DNA of 64,000 nucleotides from an uncultured SAR116 cluster alpha proteobacterium (GTDB lineage Bacteria > Pseudomonadota > Alphaproteobacteria > Puniceispirillales > Marisalimonadaceae). The stretch covers positions 16,786-80,785 of the forward strand of contig CACBDG010000008.1 of the NCBI GenBank assembly GCA_902537945.1. Reading direction: 5' to 3'. The translations under genes and the position numbers were made by a program. The notes under the pieces are model-generated. The model had not been told where the DNA came from, did not search any database, and saw only the letters and a list, made by a program, of their open reading frames with translations. Positions 1 to 10,044 of the stretch are shown here, piece by piece. The stretch's first letter is position 1; each line of letters opens with the position of its first letter.

Positions 1-1
1 A

Positions 2-2419
2 AGAGATTTACCATCTAAAGACGGTGCTGTGCTACCTGATGAAAATTTTAAAATGTCTTGGGAAATGCATAAAGATAAGGAAAAAGTTGTTAAAGAAATA
101 ATTGGAGAACTTAAATCCGCAGAATCATTAATATTAGCCACTGACCCTGATAGAGAAGGTGAGGCAATCAGCTGGCATCTTCAAGAAATATTAAATTCAA
201 AAAAAATGATAGCTGACAAGCCAGTTGAAAGGGTTGTTTTTAATGAAATAACTAAAAATGCTGTTTTGCATGCTATGGAAACACCCCGAAAAATTAATTC
301 CGAATTAGTTGAAGCATATTTGGCAAGAAGAGCTTTAGATCATCTTATTGGCTTTTCAATTTCTCCAATATTATGGCGAAAACTTCCAGGTTCAAAATCT
401 GCAGGTAGAGTTCAGTCAGTTGCACTCAAACTTATATGTGAAAGAGAAATTGAAATTGAAAAATTCAACCTTGAAGAATATTGGTCAATAACATCTCTCT
501 TTTCAAAAAATGATAAACAACAATTCACAGCTAAGTTGTCAGTTCTTGATAATAACAAATTAGCCAAAATGGATTTAAAAAATGAAAAAGAAGTAAACTC
601 AGCATTAGAAAAAATAAGAAATTCGACATTTAATATAACTAAAATTTCAACCAAGAGAGTTAAGCGGAATCCATTACCTCCATTTACAACCTCCACATTA
701 CAACAAGAGGCCTCTAACAAATTAAGTTTTGGTGCATCAAGAACTATGCGGATAGCTCAAAAATTATATGAAGGTATAAATATTGGTAGCGAGACAACAG
801 GCTTGATAACATATATGAGAACAGATGGTGTCCAATTAAGTACTCAGGCAATTGATGAATTAAGAAATGAAATTACAAATCTTCATGGTAAAGAATATAT
901 TCCTCAAACACCTAGAGTTTACAAATCTAAAGCAGCAAATGCGCAAGAAGCACATGAAGCTATAAGACCAACTGCAATATCTCGTGATCCAAAAAGCATG
1001 TCTTCCTACTTAGATGATGAACAATTTAAACTTTACGAACTTATCTGGAAAAGAACTATATCAAGTCAAATGCAATCAGCTGAATTAGACGAAACATCTG
1101 CCGATATTTCAAATAAGGATAAAACTATCGTTTTTAGAGCAAATGGATCACAAGTACACTTTCCTGGATTTTTTATTTATAGAGATAGAAATGATGATAA
1201 AATTTTACCTAATTTAGTTGAAAATGAAAATGTTGACTTAGAAAAAGCTGATGGTGAACAACATTTTACTCAACCACCTCCAAGGTACACTGACGCAAGT
1301 CTTATAAAGAAAATGGAGGAACTTGGCATTGGGCGACCATCAACATACGCCTCAATCTTACAAGTGCTTGTTAATAGAAATTATGTTGAGAAAGACAAAG
1401 GCAAGCATATTCCTCAAGAAAGAGGAAGGATTCTGACAGCATTTTTAAATAATTTTTTTGGAAAGTATATTGAATATGATTTTACAGCTGACTTAGAAAA
1501 AAAATTAGATAACGTTTCAGATGGAAAATTAAACTATAAAAAGCTTTTAGAAGAGTTTTGGAATGGTTTTAAACCACATCTAAACAAAATGTTAGAACTT
1601 GAGAGAGAAAAAATTCTTGAAGCACTAGAAAAAGAATTGGCTGATTTATTCTTTCCTAAAAATGAAGAGGATACTTATGCTCAACCAAATAGGAAATGTC
1701 CAACATGTTCCAATGGGAAGTTAGGTTTAGAGCTTGGAAAATATGGTGCTTTTATAGGTTGTTCTAATTATCCAGAATGTAAGTTCACGAAGCAAATTGC
1801 AAAAAATGAAAATAAAGAAGAAATTAATACCAATGAAACTTTTTTGCCTGAAAATGACGGTGTGTTGGGAGTTGATCCTGAAACAGGTTTAAAAGTTATA
1901 ATAAAAAAAGGTCCATATGGTATATATCTTCAGTTAGGCGAAGAGAAAAAACCAAAACGAACAAGCATACCAAAGCTGGTAGAGGCATCTACCATCGACC
2001 TGGATAAAGCCCTTTCATTTTTATCATTACCTAGATTAATAGGTAAACACCCAGAAACAGGGCAGGATATTTCAGCAGGAATAGGAAGATATGGGCCGTA
2101 TTTAAAATATGATATAAATTTTATAAGCATACCAGCCGATGAAACTGTTATTAACATTGGTCTTAATCATGCTGTGGTTTTAATAGGTGAAAACAGTGAA
2201 AAACTGGGAAAAGTACTAGGAGACCATCCAGATGGAAATGGAAAGGTCTTAGCTAAATCTGGTAGATTTGGTCCATATGTTGAGTATAATAAAATAAGGG
2301 CAACATTGCCAAAATCAATGTCTTTAGAAGAGATTGACTTAGATAAAGCTATAGAGTTAATTGTTGCCAAGGCAGCAAGACCTCAAAGATCAAAAAAGAT
2401 ACAAACCAAGAAAAAATAA
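2..2419 (+). CDS. topA: DNA topoisomerase I (5' end cut by window edge)
   Basis: Type IA topoisomerase, which relaxes negative supercoils by a single-strand break and passage. The reading frame is open from base 2 with typical TopA sequence (RDLPSKDGAVLPDENF), so the GTG at 29 is internal and the true start lies upstream of the window. Visible parts: the TOPRIM acidic motif DPDREGEA near base 146, the active-site tyrosine in GLITYMRTDG (codon 812-814), one four-cysteine zinc ribbon from about base 1697, and three C-terminal repeats around GPYGIYLQ, GRYGPYLKY and GRFGPYVEY. The lysine-rich tail is usual for the family. rnr follows 35 bases downstream, as in many alphaproteobacteria. Identification is firm; only the N-terminus is missing. 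Confidence 0.97.
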   Translation, partial: RDLPSKDGAVLPDENFKMSWEMHKDKEKVVKEIIGELKSAESLILATDPDREGEAISWHLQEILNSKKMIADKPVERVVFNEITKNAVLHAMETPRKINSELVEAYLARRALDHLIGFSISPILWRKLPGSKSAGRVQSVALKLICEREIEIEKFNLEEYWSITSLFSKNDKQQFTAKLSVLDNNKLAKMDLKNEKEVNSALEKIRNSTFNITKISTKRVKRNPLPPFTTSTLQQEASNKLSFGASRTMRIAQKLYEGINIGSETTGLITYMRTDGVQLSTQAIDELRNEITNLHGKEYIPQTPRVYKSKAANAQEAHEAIRPTAISRDPKSMSSYLDDEQFKLYELIWKRTISSQMQSAELDETSADISNKDKTIVFRANGSQVHFPGFFIYRDRNDDKILPNLVENENVDLEKADGEQHFTQPPPRYTDASLIKKMEELGIGRPSTYASILQVLVNRNYVEKDKGKHIPQERGRILTAFLNNFFGKYIEYDFTADLEKKLDNVSDGKLNYKKLLEEFWNGFKPHLNKMLELEREKILEALEKELADLFFPKNEEDTYAQPNRKCPTCSNGKLGLELGKYGAFIGCSNYPECKFTKQIAKNENKEEINTNETFLPENDGVLGVDPETGLKVIIKKGPYGIYLQLGEEKKPKRTSIPKLVEASTIDLDKALSFLSLPRLIGKHPETGQDISAGIGRYGPYLKYDINFISIPADETVINIGLNHAVVLIGENSEKLGKVLGDHPDGNGKVLAKSGRFGPYVEYNKIRATLPKSMSLEEIDLDKAIELIVAKAARPQRSKKIQTKKK

Positions 2420-2454
2420 ATTTAATTTCAATAATATTTGAAACAAAAAATTAA

Positions 2455-4539
2455 GTGCAACCTAGTAATAAAATACAAATTTCAAACTTAGAAATAATTT
2501 TTATTGATGATGATGGTTTTGCTTTAGGGCATATTTTAAATAAAAATAGATTAGATCAAGAAATTGAAATTCCATTTGATAAAACAAATATAGAACTCGA
2601 AATTGGTGATCATCTTTTAGTAGAATTAGAATTTGTTGAAAAAAAAACATACAAATTTAAAAAAATTATAAAAAAAATTGAATTTGAGAAAAATTATTTC
2701 TTTGCAGAAGTGAAATTAACATCTAAAGGTAAATTCTACCTTAATGAATTAGAAAGAGGTTCTAAAAACAGAACAAAAACTCAACCAATTCTAAAAGATG
2801 GTATAAAAATTAATAAAGGTGATGTAGTCAAAGCTCAGAGAGCTTCTCGTGAAGTTCTCAAAAAACTTAAAATCAAAAAATTAAAAATTAACAAAAACAA
2901 GAAATCTAGAAAAAATAATAATCAAGATTATGCAGAAATATTAGAAGTTGTAGGTAATATTCTCGATCCTAATGTATATTCTTACCTGGCGATAAAAGAA
3001 TACAGTTTAAAAACTAACTTCAATCAAGAAATCAAAAGTGAAATTAGAAATCTTATTGATTTTGAAAAGAATGGACGTGTTGATTTAAGAGATTTATCGC
3101 TAGTTACAATTGATGGTGAAGATGCTAAAGATTTCGACGATGCTGTTTATGCAGAATATGTTAACAAAAAAAAAGAATGGCGTGTCTTAGTTGCCATAGC
3201 TGACGTTTCATATTATGTATTGCCAAATTCAGCTTTAGATGAAGAAGCTAAAATTAGAGGAAATTCAGTATATCTTCCAAATTTAGTTATTCCGATGCTC
3301 CCAGAAGAGTTATCTAATGATAAATGTTCCCTAAGACCTAATGAAGATAGATTGTGTTTGACTGTTGAGATTATATTGGACGAAAAAGGAAAAAAGAAAT
3401 CACATTCTTTTTTTAGATCTGTAATTAACTCAAAAAAGCGCCTTACTTATCAACAAGTAGAAGATATTATTAATAAAAAAACTACAGACAAGATTTTTGA
3501 TGATAAAATTATCAAAGTTATAAACTCGTTAAATAAAGTATATTTAATCTTAGACGTTTTAAGAAAGAAAAGAGGTGCCTTAAATCTAGAACTATCCGAA
3601 AGAAAAATTTTATTCAATGACTCGGGGTGGCCAACTCAAATCAAAAAAGTTTACGGATTAACAAGTAATAAAATTATTGAAGAACTAATGATACTTGCCA
3701 ATGTATCCGCTGCAGAAGAAATAATTAAATATAGTTACCCTGGAATATATCGTGTGCATGAACCACCTTCCCCTGAAAAATATAAAAGTTTGATTGATAT
3801 AATTGGCAAACCCCTAGCTAATATACTTATAGGGAAATTACCACATCCAATGTTGATGAATAAAATTTTAGAGAAAACAAAAGAGACAGCAGATTATGAT
3901 ATGATAAATCAGTCTATTTTAAGAAGCCAGTCTCAAGCTAAATATCATAACGAAAATAAATCTCACTTTGGTTTAGCATTAAAAAACTATGTTCACTTTA
4001 CTTCTCCTATAAGGAGATATTCAGATTTGATAATCCATAGACAAATTATTGAAATAATAAGTAACAAAAATAAAAACAAAAATAATTTAACAACTTTTAA
4101 AAATAATAATGAAAAGTTCAAAATAATTAGTGAGCATATCTCAAACACTGAACGAAAATCAGTAACTGCTGAAAGAAAGACTACAGACAGGCTAATATCA
4201 CTGTTATTTAAAGAAAAAATTAATGAGTTAGTTGATTGTACTATTATTTCAATTTATAAATTTGGAGTTTTTGTATCTATTGAAGATGGCATAGCTGACT
4301 CTCTACTACCTTTAAGAAATTTGCCTTATGATTGGTATGACTATGATCAAACTAAACAAACACTTAATGGCATAGATAGTGGTTACAAGTTTATAATTGG
4401 TATGAAAATTAGAGTTAAAATTATTGAAGTCGAACCTTTAACGGGAAGCATCATAGTGAAATTTCATGACGGGATGACAATAAATACAAAAAATAAAAGT
4501 AGAAAAAATAAATATGAAAGAAAAAATAAATTTTCATAA
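2455..4539 (+). CDS. rnr: Ribonuclease R, lacking the N-terminal winged helix
   Basis: 3'-to-5' processive exoribonuclease of the RNB (RNase II/R) family, degrading structured RNA in the cytoplasm. The RNB catalytic motif DGEDAKDFDDAVY is near residues 219-231, and a C-terminal S1 domain (about 590-670, with the motif FGVFVSI) precedes a basic tail. Cold-shock-like beta domains occupy the N-terminal part. At 694 aa it is shorter than E. coli RNase R (813 aa): the protein begins directly in the cold-shock region, so the N-terminal winged-helix domain of many RNase R proteins is absent. The start is GTG at 2455. An in-frame TAA ends at 2454, so no longer N-terminus is possible. A very basic stretch near residues 135-155 is unusual but fits an RNA-binding role. 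Confidence 0.93.
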   Translation: MQPSNKIQISNLEIIFIDDDGFALGHILNKNRLDQEIEIPFDKTNIELEIGDHLLVELEFVEKKTYKFKKIIKKIEFEKNYFFAEVKLTSKGKFYLNELERGSKNRTKTQPILKDGIKINKGDVVKAQRASREVLKKLKIKKLKINKNKKSRKNNNQDYAEILEVVGNILDPNVYSYLAIKEYSLKTNFNQEIKSEIRNLIDFEKNGRVDLRDLSLVTIDGEDAKDFDDAVYAEYVNKKKEWRVLVAIADVSYYVLPNSALDEEAKIRGNSVYLPNLVIPMLPEELSNDKCSLRPNEDRLCLTVEIILDEKGKKKSHSFFRSVINSKKRLTYQQVEDIINKKTTDKIFDDKIIKVINSLNKVYLILDVLRKKRGALNLELSERKILFNDSGWPTQIKKVYGLTSNKIIEELMILANVSAAEEIIKYSYPGIYRVHEPPSPEKYKSLIDIIGKPLANILIGKLPHPMLMNKILEKTKETADYDMINQSILRSQSQAKYHNENKSHFGLALKNYVHFTSPIRRYSDLIIHRQIIEIISNKNKNKNNLTTFKNNNEKFKIISEHISNTERKSVTAERKTTDRLISLLFKEKINELVDCTIISIYKFGVFVSIEDGIADSLLPLRNLPYDWYDYDQTKQTLNGIDSGYKFIIGMKIRVKIIEVEPLTGSIIVKFHDGMTINTKNKSRKNKYERKNKFS

Positions 4540-4594
4540 ACTTGACTTTATAAAAAAAAAGAATAATTTATGAAATAATTAAACGGAGCAAGCT

Positions 4595-4762
4595 ATGGCA
4601 AAACCAGCTACATTACAAATTAAATTATTAAGTTCTGCTGATACAGGTTTTTTTTATGTTACTAAAAAGAACCCTAGAACTAAGCCAGAAAAATTAGAGC
4701 TAAAAAAATACGACCCTAAAGTTCGTAAGCATGTTTTGTTTAAAGAAGCTAAAATTAAATAA
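4595..4762 (+). CDS. rpmG: 50S ribosomal protein L33
   Basis: A 55-residue protein beginning [20 protein letters not shown] and ending [11 protein letters not shown], the full bL33 pattern ([21 protein letters not shown]). It lacks the CxxC zinc-ribbon cysteines, so it is the zinc-independent form usual in Proteobacteria. It is a small basic component of the large ribosomal subunit near the E site. A GGAGC ribosome-binding site lies just upstream, with the ATG at 4595. It sits between rnr and the convergent eipB gene, with only 5 bases to the latter's stop codon. Confidence 0.96.
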   Translation: MAKPATLQIKLLSSADTGFFYVTKKNPRTKPEKLELKKYDPKVRKHVLFKEAKIK

Positions 4763-4767
4763 CTCAA

Positions 4768-5562
4768 CTATTTACATTTAGCTTTAGGTAAAACTTCAAT
4801 TTTTTTTAATAAAGCCTTTATTTCAAAATTTCCATAATCGACCTTATAAGAGTGAACCACTCCTGATTTATCAATTTCCAAATAAATTTCATATTCTGGT
4901 TTTTCCTGTTGAGATTTTTCTTTGTAAAAAGCAACTTTGATTGGCCAAATCTTTTTGCCTTTTAAATATTCAATATCTTTTGATTTAGAATTTCTAATTT
5001 GGCCAATGAATGCTGAAACAATTTTAATAAATTCTTCATCTTCATTTCCAAAAAAAACCTTTTTAGTAAATAATTTCTCTCCATTTTCTGCAGCTTTAAT
5101 TAATTTTAATAAATGTTCAATAGGAAATAATATATCCTTCTTAAAAGTTATCTTTTTGATAGAATCATTGATAATTGAACCAGACATAGCTTTTTCATTT
5201 TTTTCAATAAAACCTTGATAGGATTTGTTACCACTGAATTGACTTTTTTCATTTAACTCAAAACTATGTTTTGTTCCTAAATAATTTTCAAAGGTAGAAT
5301 AACTTGAAAAACTGTTAGCGATTTTTTTATTTGGTAATTCATAAACAATTACATAATCTTCTTTTATATTCCATCCACTACAACTTTCAGCAATTTCAAA
5401 AAATGTTTGCCCCTGTCCTCCTTCTAAAAAACCATTGTCTTTTATGTTTTGTATATTAAGAGAATATGTGGCTTTATGAGATAAGAGTTGAGAACTTAAA
5501 GAAAAATTTACATTGGACATAAAAAAAATAATTGGAATATATATATACTTATTAATCGACAT
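4768..5562 (-). CDS. eipB: EipB/DUF1849 periplasmic envelope-integrity protein
   Basis: Member of the DUF1849 family, characterised in Brucella as EipB, a periplasmic beta-spiral protein needed for envelope integrity. The 264-aa protein starts with a signal-type hydrophobic segment (residues 5-24), followed by the family's opening pattern SHKATYSL and GGQGQTFFEIAESCSGW. Two cysteines, C61 and C263, match the conserved pair that forms an intramolecular disulfide linking the N- and C-terminal strands in EipB. It is convergent with rpmG and divergent from rnd, which starts 71 bases away, so it is probably transcribed alone. Family assignment is by recalled sequence pattern; the precise function here is inferred. 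Confidence 0.8.
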   Translation of the reverse strand: MSINKYIYIPIIFFMSNVNFSLSSQLLSHKATYSLNIQNIKDNGFLEGGQGQTFFEIAESCSGWNIKEDYVIVYELPNKKIANSFSSYSTFENYLGTKHSFELNEKSQFSGNKSYQGFIEKNEKAMSGSIINDSIKKITFKKDILFPIEHLLKLIKAAENGEKLFTKKVFFGNEDEEFIKIVSAFIGQIRNSKSKDIEYLKGKKIWPIKVAFYKEKSQQEKPEYEIYLEIDKSGVVHSYKVDYGNFEIKALLKKIEVLPKAKCK

Positions 5563-5633
5563 GTTTGTACCTCTTCATTAATATCTAAACGTTAAATAAA
5601 GTCCCTCTGAAAATTTAATTAAGTTAGTTTAAA

Positions 5634-6785
5634 ATGGATAAAATAAATATTATTAGAGATGATGATACATTAAAAGAGTTTTGTAATAAATGTATTAAAG
5701 AAAAAGTTTTAGCTATTGATACTGAATTTATTAGAGAAAATACTTATTATCCAATTTTATGTCTAGTTCAAATTGCAAGTGATACTTTTTCTGCAGTAAT
5801 TGATCCACTCTCTGAAATAGATATGAAACCAGTTTGGGAGATACTTTCTAATGAAAAAATTTTGAAAGTTTTCCATGCTGGAAGACAAGATATAGAAATT
5901 TTTTTTAATTTAACTGGGAAAATTCCTAAGCCTATTTATGATACTCAAATTGCTGCAATGTTTTGTGGTCTAGGTGATCAAGTAAGTTATGATAGGTTAG
6001 TTGATAAATTCCTAGGGTTAAAAATAACTAAAGAAAGTCAATTTTCAAATTGGTTACAAAGACCACTAACAAATAAGCAATTACAATATGCTTTGTCAGA
6101 TGTAAATTATTTAATCAAAGTTTTCCCATTAATCAAAAAAATGATTAAAGAAACTCATAGAGAAGAATGGGTTGAAAAAGAATTTAAATATCTAAAAAAT
6201 AAAAAAATATACAATATTGACCCGAACGAAGTTTGGCAAAGAATTAAGATAAAAAATCCTAAAAGAGAAATTTTAAATATATTAAAGCATCTTGCTGAAT
6301 GGAGAGAAATGGAATGTAAAAAAAGAAACATACCAAGAAATAGATTTATTAGAGACGAACTTTTAATAATTATATCTCAGTTAAAACCAAATGATATTTT
6401 TTCAATCAAAAAAATTAGAGGGTTACCAAGGTTTCTTAGCGATAATGATTTGTACAAAGTTTTAGAAATAATTAAAATTTCTCAATATGTTAAACCAAAT
6501 AAATGGCCTAAAATTCCTAAATATTCCAAAAAACTTAATGTAAATAAGGACAGTCTTGATTTGTTAAAACTTTTATTATCATATTGTTCACAAAAGAGTG
6601 GTCTAGCAGAAAAATTAATTGCAGATGCAGATGAATTAAGATCGATTCTAGATGGGCAAAAAGATAATTTAAAAGTTTTTAGTGGATGGCGTAACGAAAT
6701 TTTTGGGAAATTTGTAATATTACTGCTAGAAGGACAAATCGCATTTACCATCAAAAATAGTAAAGTCGAAATAATAGAATTTTAA
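5634..6785 (+). CDS. rnd: Ribonuclease D
   Basis: 3'-to-5' exoribonuclease of the DEDDy class that trims tRNA and other small-RNA precursors. Motif I is AIDTEF with D29 and E31; motif II is HAGRQDIEIF near residue 85; motif III is YALSDVNYL near 153, with the tyrosine and aspartate spaced as DEDDy enzymes require. An HRDC-like helical region follows (about 214-270). At 383 aa it has the normal length. The gene converges with hdaA and overlaps its end by 4 bases. It is common at this position in alphaproteobacterial genomes. Confidence 0.95.
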   Translation: MDKINIIRDDDTLKEFCNKCIKEKVLAIDTEFIRENTYYPILCLVQIASDTFSAVIDPLSEIDMKPVWEILSNEKILKVFHAGRQDIEIFFNLTGKIPKPIYDTQIAAMFCGLGDQVSYDRLVDKFLGLKITKESQFSNWLQRPLTNKQLQYALSDVNYLIKVFPLIKKMIKETHREEWVEKEFKYLKNKKIYNIDPNEVWQRIKIKNPKREILNILKHLAEWREMECKKRNIPRNRFIRDELLIIISQLKPNDIFSIKKIRGLPRFLSDNDLYKVLEIIKISQYVKPNKWPKIPKYSKKLNVNKDSLDLLKLLLSYCSQKSGLAEKLIADADELRSILDGQKDNLKVFSGWRNEIFGKFVILLLEGQIAFTIKNSKVEIIEF

Positions 6786-7522
6786 TTTTCAGTTATATTG
6801 TCTAATATTATTTTTATATTTTTATATGTTACTTTTTCTTTATTTTCTAAAGAATGTGTATCTAACATATCAATTACTTTTATTACACTTGCAAAACTTC
6901 TATCTAGTCTCTCTAAGATATATATAAGTTTTTTATCACTTATATATAATTTTTTTTCATTTGAGTATTTAACTATAAATGAATAAAGAATAACGTCATC
7001 TGGCAATTTTATTTCACTTGCTAGAATGCTTCTTATTCTTGAGTCAAGATCAGGAAGATTCCAATTCATTTCTAAAGGTGATAATCTTGATAAGAGTAAT
7101 ATAGAACCTTCTTTATAGGTAACTTGATTTATGAAATGCATAACTAATTCTGATTGGTATCTCGCTCCAGGGGAAAAATCATCTAAAATAAAGTTTTTTC
7201 CTTCAACAATTTGTTCAAGAATATTACTTGTTAAAGATGTTAAATAAGTACAATTAACATTGTGTCTAAATATTGTACTTAAATGTGTTTTTCCTGATCC
7301 TTTTGGACCATAAATAATAGCAGCTGGAATAGAGTTTATTTTTTTTTTATTTTTCCAAAATACAGAATTCTCAATTAATTTTACTGCTTCAAGATTACAT
7401 TTAGAAACAAGATAGTTTTCTCTATTTTTAATAGTTTTAAATTTCAATGGCAAAGCCATTTGTTTGTTAATGACTAATTTATTGATATTTCTAATTTTAT
7501 AAGACATTGAAAGATCACTCAA
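6782..7522 (-). CDS. hdaA: HdaA, DnaA-related regulator of replication initiation
   Basis: AAA+ protein related to DnaA domain III that, with the sliding clamp, stimulates DnaA-ATP hydrolysis and prevents re-initiation. Evidence: Walker A GPKGSGKT (residues 72-79), Walker B ILDDF near 113, and a box VII arginine in DLDSRIRS. Near the N-terminus, QMALPL (21-26) matches the clamp-binding hexapeptide of Hda proteins. There is no C-terminal DnaA DNA-binding domain, which separates it from DnaA. Its start overlaps the end of the AI-2E permease gene by 8 bases, so the two are co-transcribed. MSYKIR, five residues in, is an alternative start. Confidence 0.9.
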   Translation of the reverse strand: MSDLSMSYKIRNINKLVINKQMALPLKFKTIKNRENYLVSKCNLEAVKLIENSVFWKNKKKINSIPAAIIYGPKGSGKTHLSTIFRHNVNCTYLTSLTSNILEQIVEGKNFILDDFSPGARYQSELVMHFINQVTYKEGSILLLSRLSPLEMNWNLPDLDSRIRSILASEIKLPDDVILYSFIVKYSNEKKLYISDKKLIYILERLDRSFASVIKVIDMLDTHSLENKEKVTYKNIKIILDNITEN

Positions 7523-8552
7523 AGAATTTCTTAAAATAATGCCTTACTATCACCCCAAGAATAGCTGCAACAGGTAAAGAAATTAACACTCCCACAAATC
7601 CAGATACATAAGCACCAGTCATTAGAGCAAATATTATCCAAATCGGGTTCAGCATTATTGCTTCTCCTACTAATTTTGGTGTTAAAAAGTAACTCTCAAA
7701 TAGTTGACCAAAGATAAAAATTATAGACATAAAAAATAATTGATGTGAAATCCCAAATTGTGCAAACCCTAGAATAAGAGTTAAGCCTCCCCCAATAAAA
7801 GAACCTAAGTAGGGCACAAATGAAATCACACCTGCGAAAATTCCTAATAAAATTCCAAATTTCAAACCTATTAAAAATAAACCTGTACTATAAATTACAG
7901 ACAGCACTAAACATACAAGGCCTTGTCCTCGTAAAAATTTGGATAAAACATTATCTATATCTGCTATTAATACAGGGAAGTCTTTAAAATGAGATTTGTC
8001 CGCAACATTATATATAAAAATCTTAATTTTATTAAATTCTAAACTTAAATAAAAACTGATAACAATTATTAGTATTATATTAAAAAAACTATTAATAAAT
8101 TGAATGCTATTGTTTATTATATTGTTACTTGAATTAATAAGTGTGGAACTAATAGGTTTAAATAAAGATGATATATTTACTGTTTCAATTTTTTTTGTAA
8201 ATAAATATTTATCATTTAACTCTCTTAGAAAATTTTCAATTTCGACTAAATATCCAGGTAATAATATTATTAAATTTTGTATTTGATGAATGATAATTGG
8301 TAAAATTAGTAATAAAATTGTTAAAAAACAAAGTACAAAAACTAAAATGGACATAAAGCTCGAAAGAGTTTGATTTATATATTTATCAAAATAAATTTTT
8401 AATGGATTAGTTAAATATGCAATAATAAATGATATTAAAAATGGTATAATAACTTCAAACAAATATATCATGATAAAAAAAATTATAAGTAAAAAAAGAA
8501 AAATATTTAAATTATCCCCAGTAATTTTTTTTATTAAATCTGACATTTTCAA
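7515..8552 (-). CDS. AI-2E/PerM family membrane permease
   Basis: Polytopic inner-membrane protein of the AI-2E transporter (PerM/YdgG/UPF0118) family. The 345 aa carry about eight hydrophobic segments: a cluster at the N-terminus, a middle soluble stretch (about 95-135), and a C-terminal set with family motifs GIFAGVISFVPYLGSFIGG and LVGEAIMLNPIWIIF. The substrate is not predictable; members have been linked to AI-2 export and to Na+/H+ exchange. It lies between a DUF2066 gene and hdaA, a grouping (purM, DUF2066, perM, hda) that recurs across Proteobacteria. It overlaps hdaA by 8 bases. Confidence 0.88.
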   Translation of the reverse strand: MKMSDLIKKITGDNLNIFLFLLIIFFIMIYLFEVIIPFLISFIIAYLTNPLKIYFDKYINQTLSSFMSILVFVLCFLTILLLILPIIIHQIQNLIILLPGYLVEIENFLRELNDKYLFTKKIETVNISSLFKPISSTLINSSNNIINNSIQFINSFFNIILIIVISFYLSLEFNKIKIFIYNVADKSHFKDFPVLIADIDNVLSKFLRGQGLVCLVLSVIYSTGLFLIGLKFGILLGIFAGVISFVPYLGSFIGGGLTLILGFAQFGISHQLFFMSIIFIFGQLFESYFLTPKLVGEAIMLNPIWIIFALMTGAYVSGFVGVLISLPVAAILGVIVRHYFKKFFE

Positions 8553-8575
8553 AACCCTAAACCAAATTTAGTCCT

Positions 8576-9916
8576 CTAATGAATAAGTAAATATTGACGT
8601 GAATTATGATCTTTGAAATTGAGCTTTTTTTCGAAAGCTGCTTGGAAAAAAGTTTTTTTATTCCCCATAAATTTAACTATTATTCTTCCTTTTGTGTTTG
8701 TAATGGAAATTATTTTTACTTCAATAACAAAGGGTAATTTTTCTAATTTTTGTATTACAGATGGCCATATAGAAATGTCTTTTTGTATTACTCTAATATC
8801 TTTTAGATATTTTAATTTTTTTAGAGAACTAAAAGAACTTCTTTTAATATTTTCAAAACTGTCTTCTGTTTTTTTTTCATAAAAAATTATTTCATTTTGT
8901 ATTTTAATAAAGCCTCTATCTTTAAAATTTGATGTTGATATTACTTTGACTGATTTATCATTAAATAACAATTCTGTTTTTAACTTTGTAATATTTGTAG
9001 CTTTAATAGGGATTATAAGATCAACTTCGTTGTATACACTAGTGTCAATCAAATTATTTTTTTTCCAATTCAATTCTATAGATTTTATAATTTTAATTAC
9101 CTCATTTTCTAATAGTGATTTATCAATGTCATAAAATGATGAAGTTTTTTTTAAAGGAATTTTATTCCTGTAAATAGTTGTCTCTAACCTTCCACTTTTA
9201 TTATAAAACTTTGCAAACGTAGATAGATAAGTTTTTCCATTTCTCAACAAAATTGGTTCAGCTACAACTATAATTAATGCATTGGTGTTTTCATTTGCAA
9301 TCAATTTTTTAATAAGTTCTTTATTTGAATTTAAAAGAACATTAGCTGTTAAAATTCTATTTAAACTGAAGTTACCTTTAGCAAGTTTAAGTTTTACTAA
9401 TCCATCAACAAAATCTAATTCTCTTTGCCAATTTGAGTGCCAATTATCTCTTTCATCCCACAAAATAAATCCTCTTGGGCCTTTAAAAATAGGTAAAACA
9501 GCTATTGGTTCTCTATAAGTCTCTGCATATTGTAATTTGTTATTTCTAAAAAAATTAATAACTAAATTTCTATTAAAACAAATGTCAAAATTAGCTAGAT
9601 ATCTTTTATCACTGTTAGCTTCTTTATTTATTTTTAAATAATCAACTAAAGATGAAATTTCAATTTTACCAAGTTTCAACTTTCTAGATTCCACTATTAA
9701 TCTATTTGAAAGTCTTTTGAACCCAATTAATTTAGCTTTATACTCAGCTTGAGATCTAGCTTCATTAATTGATTCCTTTGTTAAATCAACGCTAATATTC
9801 TTAATATAAAATGATGAATTTAAACAATCTTGATCTGTTGATGCTAATAATTTTGAACTTAAAAAACAAATTTTTAAACATATTAAAATTATCATTTTAA
9901 AACGATCAAAATACAT
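8576..9916 (-). CDS. DUF2066 exported protein
   Basis: Protein of 446 aa with an N-terminal hydrophobic signal segment (about residues 7-25, ending LLAS). Its position, divergent from purM and upstream of the AI-2E permease and hdaA, is where DUF2066 proteins sit in many Proteobacteria. The sequence also fits that family loosely (ARSQAEYKAKLIGFKRL near the N-terminus, PIFKGPRGFILWDERDNW in the middle). No catalytic motif is visible and the function is unknown; the signal peptide implies a periplasmic or envelope location. Assignment leans on context plus sequence memory. Confidence 0.75.
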   Translation of the reverse strand: MYFDRFKMIILICLKICFLSSKLLASTDQDCLNSSFYIKNISVDLTKESINEARSQAEYKAKLIGFKRLSNRLIVESRKLKLGKIEISSLVDYLKINKEANSDKRYLANFDICFNRNLVINFFRNNKLQYAETYREPIAVLPIFKGPRGFILWDERDNWHSNWQRELDFVDGLVKLKLAKGNFSLNRILTANVLLNSNKELIKKLIANENTNALIIVVAEPILLRNGKTYLSTFAKFYNKSGRLETTIYRNKIPLKKTSSFYDIDKSLLENEVIKIIKSIELNWKKNNLIDTSVYNEVDLIIPIKATNITKLKTELLFNDKSVKVISTSNFKDRGFIKIQNEIIFYEKKTEDSFENIKRSSFSSLKKLKYLKDIRVIQKDISIWPSVIQKLEKLPFVIEVKIISITNTKGRIIVKFMGNKKTFFQAAFEKKLNFKDHNSRQYLLIH

Positions 9917-9968
9917 AAAAACTTTCCTTACTTTTTTTAATTGATATGTAATTATAACATCGATATAT

Positions 9969-9980
9969 CAATATATATTG
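9969..9980. repeat. 12-bp palindrome between divergent DUF2066 and purM genes
   Basis: CAATATATATTG is a perfect 12-base palindrome in the 128-base gap between the two divergent genes. It could be an operator, but in such AT-rich DNA palindromes of this composition occur by chance, so support is weak. Confidence 0.2.
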
Positions 9981-10044
9981 TTTAATATGAATATTATAGA
10001 TAAATCTAATTATAAAAACCTAGAAATTAAGGACATGAGTATAA

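Noticed and set aside
29..31. GTG at 29 as the topA start
   Set aside because: The frame continues upstream to base 2 with conserved TopA residues, so it is internal.
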